A stretch of 64,000 nucleotides of DNA from Tolypothrix brevis GSE-NOS-MK-07-07A (lineage in GTDB: Bacteria > Cyanobacteriota > Cyanobacteriia > Cyanobacteriales > Nostocaceae): NCBI GenBank assembly GCA_019358985.1, contig JAHHIJ010000035.1, forward strand, positions 19,557 to 83,556, in the 5' to 3' direction. The number at the start of each line of letters is the position of its first letter. Position 1 is the stretch's first letter. The notes under the pieces are model-generated. The model was not told the origin of the DNA, made no database searches, and saw nothing but the letters and a program-made list of their open reading frames with translations. Below, in pieces: positions 57,325 to 64,000 of this stretch. The translations under genes and the position numbers were made by a program.

Positions 57325-57377
57325 GGGTAGAGGAAAATGCTCTACCGAACCAACCTCGAAGGAGTTGGTTTTTTTTT
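57325..57377 (+). ncRNA. Small RNA candidate with intrinsic terminator
   Basis: Hairpin 1: GGTAGAG / CTCTACC with loop GAAAATG (57326-57346). Hairpin 2: AACCAAC-(C)TC / GA-GTTGGTT with loop GAAG, ending in a run of T (57369-57377). A promoter lies just upstream, so a transcript of about 53 bases is expected, ending 218 bases before prs. It has the two-stem layout of cyanobacterial Yfr RNAs but lacks the Yfr1 ACTCCTCACAC core. It could also be an attenuator of prs. Confidence 0.5.
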
Positions 57378-57594
57378 ACCTCAAGGAAAAATATCTAAAT
57401 AATCCATCTAGTTGAAAAACTTAATGTCAGTTAAGCTGTCTATGGTTGATTTGCCAGAATGTCCTTGAAAATGACAATGCGATCGCTTTATGGAGGAATA
57501 TTGAGAGTTTTTATAAAAGCTTCAAAAAAACCTACAAATGTTTTCTAATGACTATTTCGGTTAAATCTGCTAAATATCTGATGATAATATTGCC

Positions 57595-58611
57595 ATGAAT
57601 GCACATAGAGGATCTGCTGTACTCAGTTCTGCAAATTTAAAAGTGCAGCCAGCAGCAACAGCACTAACTGAAAATCATCGACTGCGGCTGTTCTCTGGTT
57701 CTGCCAATGTACCGCTGTCTCAAGAAGTTGCTCGTTATTTGGGCATGGACTTGGGACCAATGATTCGCAAAAGATTTGCGGATGGAGAACTTTATGTTCA
57801 AATCCAAGAATCAATTCGGGGTTGTGATGTTTATTTAATCCAGCCATCGTGTCAACCAGTCAATGACCACTTAATGGAATTGCTGATTATGATTGATGCC
57901 TGTCGTCGTGCCTCTGCGCGACAGGTAACAGCAGTACTTCCTTATTATGGCTATGCCCGCGCCGATCGCAAAACCGCTGGACGAGAGTCAATTACCGCCA
58001 AGCTGGTTGCTAATTTAATTACCCAAGCTGGTGCGAACCGAGTTTTGGCAATGGATTTGCACTCGGCACAAATTCAGGGCTATTTCGATATTCCCTTAGA
58101 TCATGTTTACGGTTCGCCAGTGCTGCTAGATTATCTGGCAAGTAAGAATTTGCCTGACTTAGTAGTAGTTTCGCCGGATGTCGGGGGTGTAGCGCGGGCT
58201 AGGGCATTTGCGAAAAAGCTGGGTGATGCCCCCTTAGCAATTATTGACAAACGCCGTCAAGCTCATAATGTCGCTGAAGTTTTAAACGTTATTGGCGATG
58301 TTAAGGGCAAAACGGCGGTGTTGGTAGACGACATGATCGATACTGGCGGCACAATTGCGGCTGGGGCGCAGTTATTGCGTGATGAAGGGGCGCGTCAGGT
58401 TTATGCTTGTGCAACTCATGCGGTGTTCTCTCCACCAGCAATTGAGCGGCTATCTAGTGGTGTGTTTGAGGAAGTGATCGTTACAAATACGATTCCGATT
58501 CCGAATAGCGATCGCTTTGAACAACTCGTCGTCCTTTCAGTGGCTAATCTACTCGGAGAAACCATCTGGAGAATTCACGAAGATACTTCTGTAAGTAGTA
58601 TGTTTCGTTAG
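57595..58611 (+). CDS. prs: Ribose-phosphate pyrophosphokinase
   Basis: Makes PRPP for nucleotides, His and Trp. 338 residues: LFSGSANVPLSQEVARYL, FADGELYVQIQESIRG, LPYYGYARADRKTAGRESI, MDLHSAQIQGYFDIP and the PRPP loop AVLVDDMIDTGGTIAAGAQL. An N-terminal extension of about 28 residues is typical in cyanobacteria. A hairpin lies after the stop. Confidence 0.96.
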   Translation: MNAHRGSAVLSSANLKVQPAATALTENHRLRLFSGSANVPLSQEVARYLGMDLGPMIRKRFADGELYVQIQESIRGCDVYLIQPSCQPVNDHLMELLIMIDACRRASARQVTAVLPYYGYARADRKTAGRESITAKLVANLITQAGANRVLAMDLHSAQIQGYFDIPLDHVYGSPVLLDYLASKNLPDLVVVSPDVGGVARARAFAKKLGDAPLAIIDKRRQAHNVAEVLNVIGDVKGKTAVLVDDMIDTGGTIAAGAQLLRDEGARQVYACATHAVFSPPAIERLSSGVFEEVIVTNTIPIPNSDRFEQLVVLSVANLLGETIWRIHEDTSVSSMFR

Positions 58612-58616
58612 CCTTG

Positions 58617-58644
58617 CCAGACTGTCACCCCCGTTACAGTCTGG
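58617..58644 (+). terminator. Hairpin terminator candidate after prs
   Basis: CCAGACTGT and ACAGTCTGG, nine pairs with loop CACCCCCGTT, six bases after the prs stop; followed by GAAAATAA, no T run. Confidence 0.6.
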
Positions 58645-58778
58645 GAAAATAACAGACGAGACGAAAAAGGGGGAAAGAAGAAAATATTATGAGTGATTAC
58701 AGCCGCTCTTTATTCTCCGTGCCTTTCCCCTTTCCCCATTATTGATGTTAACCAAAGTACCGCATTTGCATTGAAAAA

Positions 58779-59441
58779 ATGGTTAAAATCATGCATCAGC
58801 TACTAAGTGCTATTACGATAGTAGCAATACAATATTTTCCGCTGCGTGTTAACGCGCAAATAGCTATACCATCCGATTCAATTAAACAGGTGCTTGCGGC
58901 AAAGTTAATGACCAACTTTGCTGACGGTAACTTTTATGCAGAAAGGTTAATTAGTCGTGCCGAATTAGCTTCAATTATGGTGAAAGCATTTCGACTAGAT
59001 AAAAGACAAGCTATTAGTAAACAGAATTTAGTAGTTACCGATGTACCACCGTCAAATCCAGCATTTAATGATATTCAAATAGTCTTAAAAACAGACATTA
59101 TGAAAGGCTATCGTGGAAATTTGTTTTTCCCCAACCAAAAAGTCACAAGGGCAGAAGCTTTAGCGATTTTTGCCCAAGCGTATGGAGTATTTCAGTTTCC
59201 CGACGATACAGTAAATGAAATTCTTGCTTCGCATCCAGACGCGGTTACTATTCCTGATTGGGCAAAAAAAGCGATCGCTACAGTCATTAGTGAAGAATTC
59301 GTCAACACAGACCCAAAAGGTAATATAGCCCCATTAAAACCGATGACACGCGGGGATATGGCATACGTATTAAGTAAATATTTGCAAAGACAACAGCCAC
59401 AACCAGAAACGCCAGAAGCACCAGCAGCGCCGAATAGATGA
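58779..59441 (+). CDS. SLH-domain envelope protein
   Basis: 220 residues. Signal peptide (QLLSAITIVAIQYFPLRVNA), then SLH repeats: LMTNFADGNFYAERLISRAE, MKGYRGNLFFPNQKVTRAEA, and NTDPKGNIAPLKPMTRGDMA, with a Pro/Gln-rich end. It would bind the periplasmic polysaccharide at the cell wall; no barrel follows, unlike the porin at 4897. Confidence 0.82.
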   Translation: MVKIMHQLLSAITIVAIQYFPLRVNAQIAIPSDSIKQVLAAKLMTNFADGNFYAERLISRAELASIMVKAFRLDKRQAISKQNLVVTDVPPSNPAFNDIQIVLKTDIMKGYRGNLFFPNQKVTRAEALAIFAQAYGVFQFPDDTVNEILASHPDAVTIPDWAKKAIATVISEEFVNTDPKGNIAPLKPMTRGDMAYVLSKYLQRQQPQPETPEAPAAPNR

Positions 59442-59443
59442 GG

Positions 59444-59485
59444 GAGGCAGGGGAGGCAGGGGAGGCAGGGGAGGCAGGGGAGGCT
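59444..59485. repeat. 9-bp tandem repeat (GAGGCAGGG)
   Basis: GAGGCA at 59444, 59453, 59462, 59471 and, as GAGGCT, 59480. It lies between the SLH gene and dxs, upstream of the dxs start. Confidence 0.85.
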
Positions 59486-59568
59486 GAAGCGTCAAATTCT
59501 CCTCTCAAGTGGCAACATCAGCGTGGGAAAATCATAATACGATCATTACAGAGGAAAATCCTATTAGT

Positions 59569-61476
59569 ATGCACCTGAGTGAAATTACCCATCCCAACCA
59601 GCTACACGGCTTATCGATTAGGCAGTTGCAGCAAATTGCCCGTCAAATTCGGGATAAGCATCTGCAAACCGTAGCCGCAACTGGGGGACATCTCGGACCG
59701 GGGTTGGGTGTTGTAGAATTAACACTAGGGCTTTATCAAACACTAGACTTAGATTGTGATAAAGTCATTTGGGATGTCGGACACCAAGCTTATCCTCATA
59801 AACTGATTACAGGGCGTTACGATAATTTCCACACCTTACGGCAAAAAGACGGAATTGCCGGTTATCTCAAGCGCGGTGAAAGTAAGTTTGACCATTTTGG
59901 CGCGGGACATGCTTCAACCAGTATCTCAGCGGCATTGGGTATGGCTTTAGCGCGAGATATGAAAGGCGAAAAATTTAAAGCTGTCGCCATTATCGGTGAT
60001 GGTGCGCTAACTGGCGGTATGGCGTTAGAATGCATCAACCATGCTGGACACTTGCCCAAAACCAACTTGTTAGTTGTCCTCAACGACAACGAAATGTCAA
60101 TTTCTCCTAACGTTGGGGCGATTCCTCGTTACCTCAACAAAATACGTCTCAGTCCGCCAGTACAGTTTATTAAAGATAACTTTGAGGAACAAGTCAAGCA
60201 AATTCCCTTTGTTGGCGAATCTCTTTCACCGGAATTAGAACGCATCAAAGAAGGAATGAAACGGTTAGCTGTTCCCAAAGTGGGTGCAGTTTTTGAAGAA
60301 CTCGGCTTTACCTACATCGGACCTGTAGACGGGCATAATTTAGAAGAATTAATTGCCACCTTTGAACAAGCACATAAGATAATCGGTCCAGTGTTGGTAC
60401 ATGTAGCGACAGTTAAAGGCAAAGGTTATGAAATTGCCGAAAATGACCAAGTTGGCTACCATGCCCAAAATCCGTTTAACGTAGCGACAGGCAAAGCCAT
60501 TCCTTCCAGCAAACCCAAACCCCCCGCTTATGCCAAAGTCTTTGCTCACACCTTAGTCAAACTCGCCGAACAAAACCCGAAAATTGTCGGTATCACGGCA
60601 GCGATGGCTACTGGAACAGGTTTAGACAAACTTCAAGCAAAGTTGCCCAATCAGTATATAGATGTCGGTATTGCCGAACAACATGCCGTCACTCTGGCTG
60701 CGGGACTCGCTGCTGAAGGAATGCGTCCTGTTGCTGCGATCTATTCTACCTTTTTGCAACGCGCCTTCGACCAGATAATTCACGATGTCTGCATCCAAAA
60801 CTTGCCTGTGTTCTTCTGCATGGATAGGGCGGGAATTGTCGGTGCTGATGGTCCGACGCACCAAGGTATGTATGATATCGCTTATCTGCGTTGCATTCCT
60901 AATATGGTGGTGATGGCACCCAAAGATGAAGCGGAATTGCAACGTATGGTGGTGACTGGGATTAATCATACCTCAGGACCCATCGCTATGCGGACTCCTC
61001 GTGGTAATGGTTATGGTGTCCCCTTGATGGAAGAAGGCTGGGAACCTGTGGAAATCGGCAAAGGCGAAATTCTCCGCAATGGCGATGATGTGTTGTTAGT
61101 AGGTTACGGCACAATGGTTTACCCGGCGATGCAAGTTGCCGAGATTCTCAACGAACACGGAATACAAGCTACTGTGATAAATGCTCGTTTTGTCAAGCCC
61201 TTGGATACAGAATTAATTTTACCTTTGGCGAAAAAAATCGGGCGCGTTGTCACTTTAGAAGAAGGCTGTCTGATGGGTGGTTTCGGTTCAGCTGTAGCAG
61301 AAGCGCTGTTAGATGCTGATATTGTGGTTAGAGTGAAGCGAATTGGTGTACCAGATGTTTTGGTAGATCATGCCGAACCGAATGAATCTAAGGCTTCCTT
61401 AGGTTTAACTAGTCCGCAAATGGCGGAAACGGTGATGCAAGCTTTCTTTAGTAAGCAACCATCATCTGTTGTTTAG
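59569..61476 (+). CDS. dxs: 1-deoxy-D-xylulose-5-phosphate synthase
   Basis: First step of the MEP isoprenoid route, ThDP-dependent. 635 residues from ATG 59569 ([20 protein letters not shown]), the normal length; a GTG at 59509 adds 20 residues. [19 protein letters not shown], ThDP motif [14 protein letters not shown] with [11 protein letters not shown], and [20 protein letters not shown] with the catalytic Glu. Confidence 0.96.
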   Translation: MHLSEITHPNQLHGLSIRQLQQIARQIRDKHLQTVAATGGHLGPGLGVVELTLGLYQTLDLDCDKVIWDVGHQAYPHKLITGRYDNFHTLRQKDGIAGYLKRGESKFDHFGAGHASTSISAALGMALARDMKGEKFKAVAIIGDGALTGGMALECINHAGHLPKTNLLVVLNDNEMSISPNVGAIPRYLNKIRLSPPVQFIKDNFEEQVKQIPFVGESLSPELERIKEGMKRLAVPKVGAVFEELGFTYIGPVDGHNLEELIATFEQAHKIIGPVLVHVATVKGKGYEIAENDQVGYHAQNPFNVATGKAIPSSKPKPPAYAKVFAHTLVKLAEQNPKIVGITAAMATGTGLDKLQAKLPNQYIDVGIAEQHAVTLAAGLAAEGMRPVAAIYSTFLQRAFDQIIHDVCIQNLPVFFCMDRAGIVGADGPTHQGMYDIAYLRCIPNMVVMAPKDEAELQRMVVTGINHTSGPIAMRTPRGNGYGVPLMEEGWEPVEIGKGEILRNGDDVLLVGYGTMVYPAMQVAEILNEHGIQATVINARFVKPLDTELILPLAKKIGRVVTLEEGCLMGGFGSAVAEALLDADIVVRVKRIGVPDVLVDHAEPNESKASLGLTSPQMAETVMQAFFSKQPSSVV

Positions 61477-61808
61477 TTAATTCGGCGTTGCTGATTGATG
61501 GGATGTCCGCCAAATTACCCATAATAAAAGAACCCCACCCCGCTTGCGGGGAGTCCACTCGGCGGTTGCCTGTATCGTCCCGTCGAAGTGGCGAACCCGG
61601 AAGGGGAGGGGAGACAAAGCTTTGCTTTGGCTCTTTGGGGTTCTCCGGGTTTAGTAAGTAATCAAACGGACATTATATGATGGGATGAATTTTGGTGTAG
61701 AGATGTTGCACATGCAATGTCTCTACAATATAAAGAGTAAAGACGTTCCGCCGGAACGTCTCTACAAGGGTTTCGGGCAACGCATAATTAATTTATGGAG
61801 ATGTCCAC
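61477..61808. other. Repeat mosaic between dxs and the next gene
   Basis: No gene. ACCCCGCTTGCGGGGAG hairpin near 61537, ACAAAGCTTTGCTTTGG near 61614, a G-T paired palindrome at 61697-61726 (TTGCACATGCAA core) and a TTCCGCCGGAA palindrome at 61740-61768 with the arm ending GGAGATGTCC. Repeats only. Confidence 0.6.
61740..61808. repeat. AGACAT-type element end, TTCCGCCGGAA core
   Basis: GTAAAGACG + TTCCGCCGGAA + CGTCTCTAC, then GGGTTTCGGGCAACGCATAA and TTATGGAGATGTC. It shows the inverted end GGAGATGTC that matches GACATCTCC of other copies. Confidence 0.8.
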
Positions 61809-62132
61809 TTAACTACCTTCACCAATCGCAATAAAATTAAACGCAGACTTTTCTTTTGTAACTGCGAGTTCTGGAGAACCTGTCCCTGATTGTTGCTTAA
61901 TTCCCAAATCGAAAATATTAATTTGAGCTTGGTTTGGGGTTATGTCCTTAACAATAATTTGATTATCAGCACCCCAATCCTTTAAAGTCGCTACTACACT
62001 GGGAGGTTCTAAAAAAGGTTCGTTAAAAGTAATTGCATAGGTTCCTGTATCCACTGATTGAACTTCAAACCCTTGTCCACCTTGTTTTTTACCGTCTTCA
62101 GTAACTGTTCCGTAAATATTTTTTTGGTTCAT
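61809..62132 (-). CDS. Conserved hypothetical protein
   Basis: 107 residues, MNQKNIYGTVTEDGKKQGGQ, then TGTYAITFNEPFLEPPSVVA, IIVKDITPNQAQINIFDLG and SAFNFIAIG. The alternating hydrophobic pattern suggests a beta-sandwich, resembling H-type lectin or tail-fibre knob domains, but I do not recognise a family. No signal peptide. It is isolated and surrounded by repeats. Confidence 0.55.
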   Translation of the reverse strand: MNQKNIYGTVTEDGKKQGGQGFEVQSVDTGTYAITFNEPFLEPPSVVATLKDWGADNQIIVKDITPNQAQINIFDLGIKQQSGTGSPELAVTKEKSAFNFIAIGEGS

Positions 62133-62512
62133 TTTTTTTACTAGCAGTTCTCGTTTGAATCAAATACATCCTGACGGTTAATGTCGAGACGTTGCATGTG
62201 CAAGTATCTACAATCTGTATTGCATACAAGTACAAACCGCCATAATCGCCAGGGCATTTATTAAAACAATACACAATATTTTGACCAAAAATTTATCTTC
62301 TTTTATTTATCTAAAAGACATCTCCATAAAATAATTATGCATTGCCCGAAACCCTTGTAGAGACGCGAAATTTCGTGTCTCTACGTCTTTTCTAAAATGT
62401 ACAAGTTTAATTTTGATGAGGTTTTGTTAAAATTAGAACATATTCAGTCAGAAATTTAAATCAAGGTGTCCCTAACGCGGTTTGCCTAAATCGATCAAGT
62501 CAAGCAAAAATT
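62133..62512. other. Repeat-bearing intergenic stretch before the MITE
   Basis: No gene. A decayed palindrome (GTCGAGACGTTGCATGTGCA) lies near 62184-62212 and an AGACAT element at 62322-62397. Confidence 0.5.
62322..62397. repeat. AGACAT-type element, CGAAATTTCG core, inverted
   Basis: AGACATCTCCATAAAATAAT, TGCCCGAAACCC, palindrome at 62357-62384 (one G to A change, CGTGTCTCTAC), then GTCTTTTCT. Confidence 0.8.
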
Positions 62513-62625
62513 GGCGTTGCTGAATTCAGGTATGAATCCGCATGTAGAGACGTAGCAATGCTACGTCTAATCAAGGGTTTTTACCAGAGCGCAGAATCAT
62601 TTTCATACATCTAATCAGCAACGCC
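62513..62625. mobile_element. MITE with 11-bp inverted ends and 8-bp target duplication
   Basis: GGCGTTGCTGA at 62513-62523 and TCAGCAACGCC at 62615-62625, each flanked by CAAAAATT (62505-62512 and 62626-62633). Inside is a TAGCAATGCTA palindrome with the CTAATC arm (from 62550). No transposase inside. Confidence 0.88.
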
Positions 62626-62730
62626 CAAAAATTTATTATATTTAGGACTTACACAACGCTATGATATTTTTGGCAAATTTGTTGCCGTAGTTTAAGTATT
62701 TAATGTCCTTTTATTAAATTAACCATTTTT

Positions 62731-63792
62731 ATGACATCTTCCACAAACCAGGTTTATCCCGTTATTTGGCACAACGACTCGGTGTCACTTATTGACCAAA
62801 CCCGCTTACCGAATGAGTATGCGGTTGTCGAGATTCACCGCAGTGAAGATATGGCGCGAGCAATTAAAACTATGATAGTTCGAGGTGCGCCGGCAATTGG
62901 TGTAGCAGCTGCGTATGGGATGTATCTTGGTGCAAGGGAAATTGAAACAGATAACCGCACTCAATTTTTCGATTCTTTGGAAAAGGTCGCTCAAATTTTG
63001 GCAGCTACTCGTCCAACTGCGGTAAATCTATTTTGGGCAATTTCCCGCATGAAGAAAGTTGCTTACCAAACTGTGGGTTCTGTAGAAGATATCAAAAAAA
63101 TCCTTCTGGAAACTGCCCAAGCTATCAATGTAGAAGATTTGCAAACTTGTCAGGCGATCGGTGATAATGGTTTAAAAGTCTTACCCGCTACCCCAGAAAA
63201 GCTAACAATTCACACTCACTGCAATGCTGGAGCTTTAGCCACTGCTGGTTATGGTACAGCATTGGGTGTAGTGCGTTCTGCATGGCGTGAAGGACGTTTA
63301 GAGCGCGTATTTGCCGACGAAACCCGTCCCAGATTGCAAGGTGCAAAACTCACCGCTTGGGAATGTGTGCAAGAAGGCATTCCGGTTACGGTAATTACTG
63401 ATAGCATGGCGGCTCATTGTATGAAGCAAGGCTTAATTCACGCTGTAGTTGTGGGTGCTGATAGAATTGCTGCTAATGGGGATGCGGCTAATAAAATTGG
63501 GACGTATAGTTTAGCACTTGTTGCAAAGGCACATAATATTCCCTTCTTCGTTGCGGCGCCACTTTCTACCGTTGATTTTGAATTACCTGATGGTAGCGAA
63601 ATCCCCATTGAGGAACGCGATGCAAGCGAAATATATCAAGTTGGTGAAACCATACTTACACCAACTGGGGCAGAATTTTATAACCCAGCTTTTGATGTGA
63701 CTCCAGCAGAATTAATTACAGCAATTATCACCGAACATGGTGCATTTGCTCCTGGGGAGTTACAAAAGTTCAAAGAAAAGCAAATAGTTTAA
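62731..63792 (+). CDS. mtnA: S-methyl-5-thioribose-1-phosphate isomerase
   Basis: Methionine salvage step from MTR-1-P to MTRu-1-P. 353 residues: [31 protein letters not shown], catalytic Cys in [20 protein letters not shown], the Asp in [20 protein letters not shown] and the [20 protein letters not shown] block. Normal length. No other mtn gene nearby. Confidence 0.94.
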   Translation: MTSSTNQVYPVIWHNDSVSLIDQTRLPNEYAVVEIHRSEDMARAIKTMIVRGAPAIGVAAAYGMYLGAREIETDNRTQFFDSLEKVAQILAATRPTAVNLFWAISRMKKVAYQTVGSVEDIKKILLETAQAINVEDLQTCQAIGDNGLKVLPATPEKLTIHTHCNAGALATAGYGTALGVVRSAWREGRLERVFADETRPRLQGAKLTAWECVQEGIPVTVITDSMAAHCMKQGLIHAVVVGADRIAANGDAANKIGTYSLALVAKAHNIPFFVAAPLSTVDFELPDGSEIPIEERDASEIYQVGETILTPTGAEFYNPAFDVTPAELITAIITEHGAFAPGELQKFKEKQIV

Positions 63793-63802
63793 AAACATCT
63801 GA

Positions 63803-64000
63803 AGCCCTTATCACATATACTGTAAAGACGTTCCGCCGGAACGTCTCTACGATGGTTGCGACGTTTTTGTTATTGTTAATTAAACAGACATAATATTAAA
63901 TATTTGGCGATCGCACTTATGCAATGCCTGAACTAAGAGACGTTTCAGGGTGAGAAACTGTTGAAGCCCTTATCACATATACTGTAAAGACGTTCCGCCG
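63803..64000. repeat. Two direct copies of a TTCCGCCGGAA element, cut by the window end
   Basis: GAAGCCCTTATCACATATAC then TGTAAAGACGTTCCGCC begins at 63801 and again at 63963 (offset 162). The first is a full palindrome (63821-63849). The sequence ATCACATATACTGTAAAGACG resembles the unit at 1860-2090. Confidence 0.8.

Noticed and set aside
57325..57377. Yfr1 RNA
   Set aside because: Size and two-stem layout fit, but the ACTCCTCACAC core is absent.
59302..59508. Minus-strand frame with Ser-Pro-Ala repeats
   Set aside because: Produced by the 9-bp GAGGCAGGG repeat opposite the SLH gene end.

Overview
The window is chromosomal DNA from a filamentous, probably heterocyst-forming cyanobacterium (Nostocales type). 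Evidence: many GCGATCGC (HIP1) octamers, heptanucleotide short tandem repeats of the STRR type, proteins of clearly cyanobacterial style (SLH-OprB porin, RibBA with a C-terminal extension, CHAT-nSTAND protein, GUN4 remnant, CcbP-like calcium protein, PEP-CTERM protein, many Uma2/DUF820 proteins) and a very high load of small palindromic repeats. Genus cannot be fixed from the sequence alone. I saw no rRNA, tRNA, CRISPR array, intact insertion sequence or prophage.

Layout. 1-7 kb: chaperones htpG (cut by the window edge) and clpB, a methyltransferase, an SLH-OprB porin and glyoxalase I. 7.6-10.3 kb: a frameshifted, 3'-truncated CHAT-nSTAND gene run into a broken vapC with its antitoxin. 10.6-16.3 kb: eno, a Uma2 protein, a small aspartic protease, argC, ribBA. 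16.5-19.4 kb: a two-gene RloA/RloB-like ATPase plus TOPRIM-like defence candidate and a cell-wall amidase. 19.7-23.2 kb: metH. 23.3-28.4 kb: accessory block with a zeta-like kinase and small partner, a GUN4 remnant, Uma2, a membrane Ser/Thr kinase and a PIN toxin-antitoxin pair. 28.5-34.1 kb: carotenoid oxygenase, histidine phosphatase, AstE/AspA-like hydrolase, era, a NarL-type regulator. 34.2-39.3 kb: a second accessory block with an HNH remnant, HicB-HicA-HicB, a broken higB with higA, and a Panacea (DUF4065) pair lying between 154-bp direct repeats; two metabolic genes (Fe-type alcohol dehydrogenase, aminotransferase) sit inside it. 39.3-44.7 kb: a DUF1611/epimerase pair (probable D-glutamate recycling), NUDIX hydrolase, and a salvage cluster of nucleoside hydrolase, cytosine deaminase and ribokinase. 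44.7-49.5 kb: antitoxin broken by a 28-bp duplication, PEP-CTERM hydrolase, Uma2, CcbP-like protein, frameshifted REC-PAS-GGDEF gene. 49.5-64 kb: folB, menD, M20 amidohydrolase, Rpn-like protein, bioD, Ser/Thr kinase, a small-RNA candidate, prs, SLH protein, dxs, mtnA.

The most unusual feature is the repeat landscape. A family of about 28-29 bp palindromes with a fixed outer stem (GTAGAGACG...CGTCTCTAC) and an inner five-base half-core that varies with full compensation occurs about 20 times, often inside a larger element of about 90 bp ending in AGACAT...ATGTCT. Copies sit at gene ends, supply stop codons, seed a start codon, and one is inserted in frame in menD. Other repeat families are inserted in frame in the porin leader, the nSTAND protein, metH and a Ser/Thr kinase. 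At least seven genes in the window are broken or truncated, which suggests a genome shaped by repeat spread and decay of accessory genes around intact housekeeping genes.
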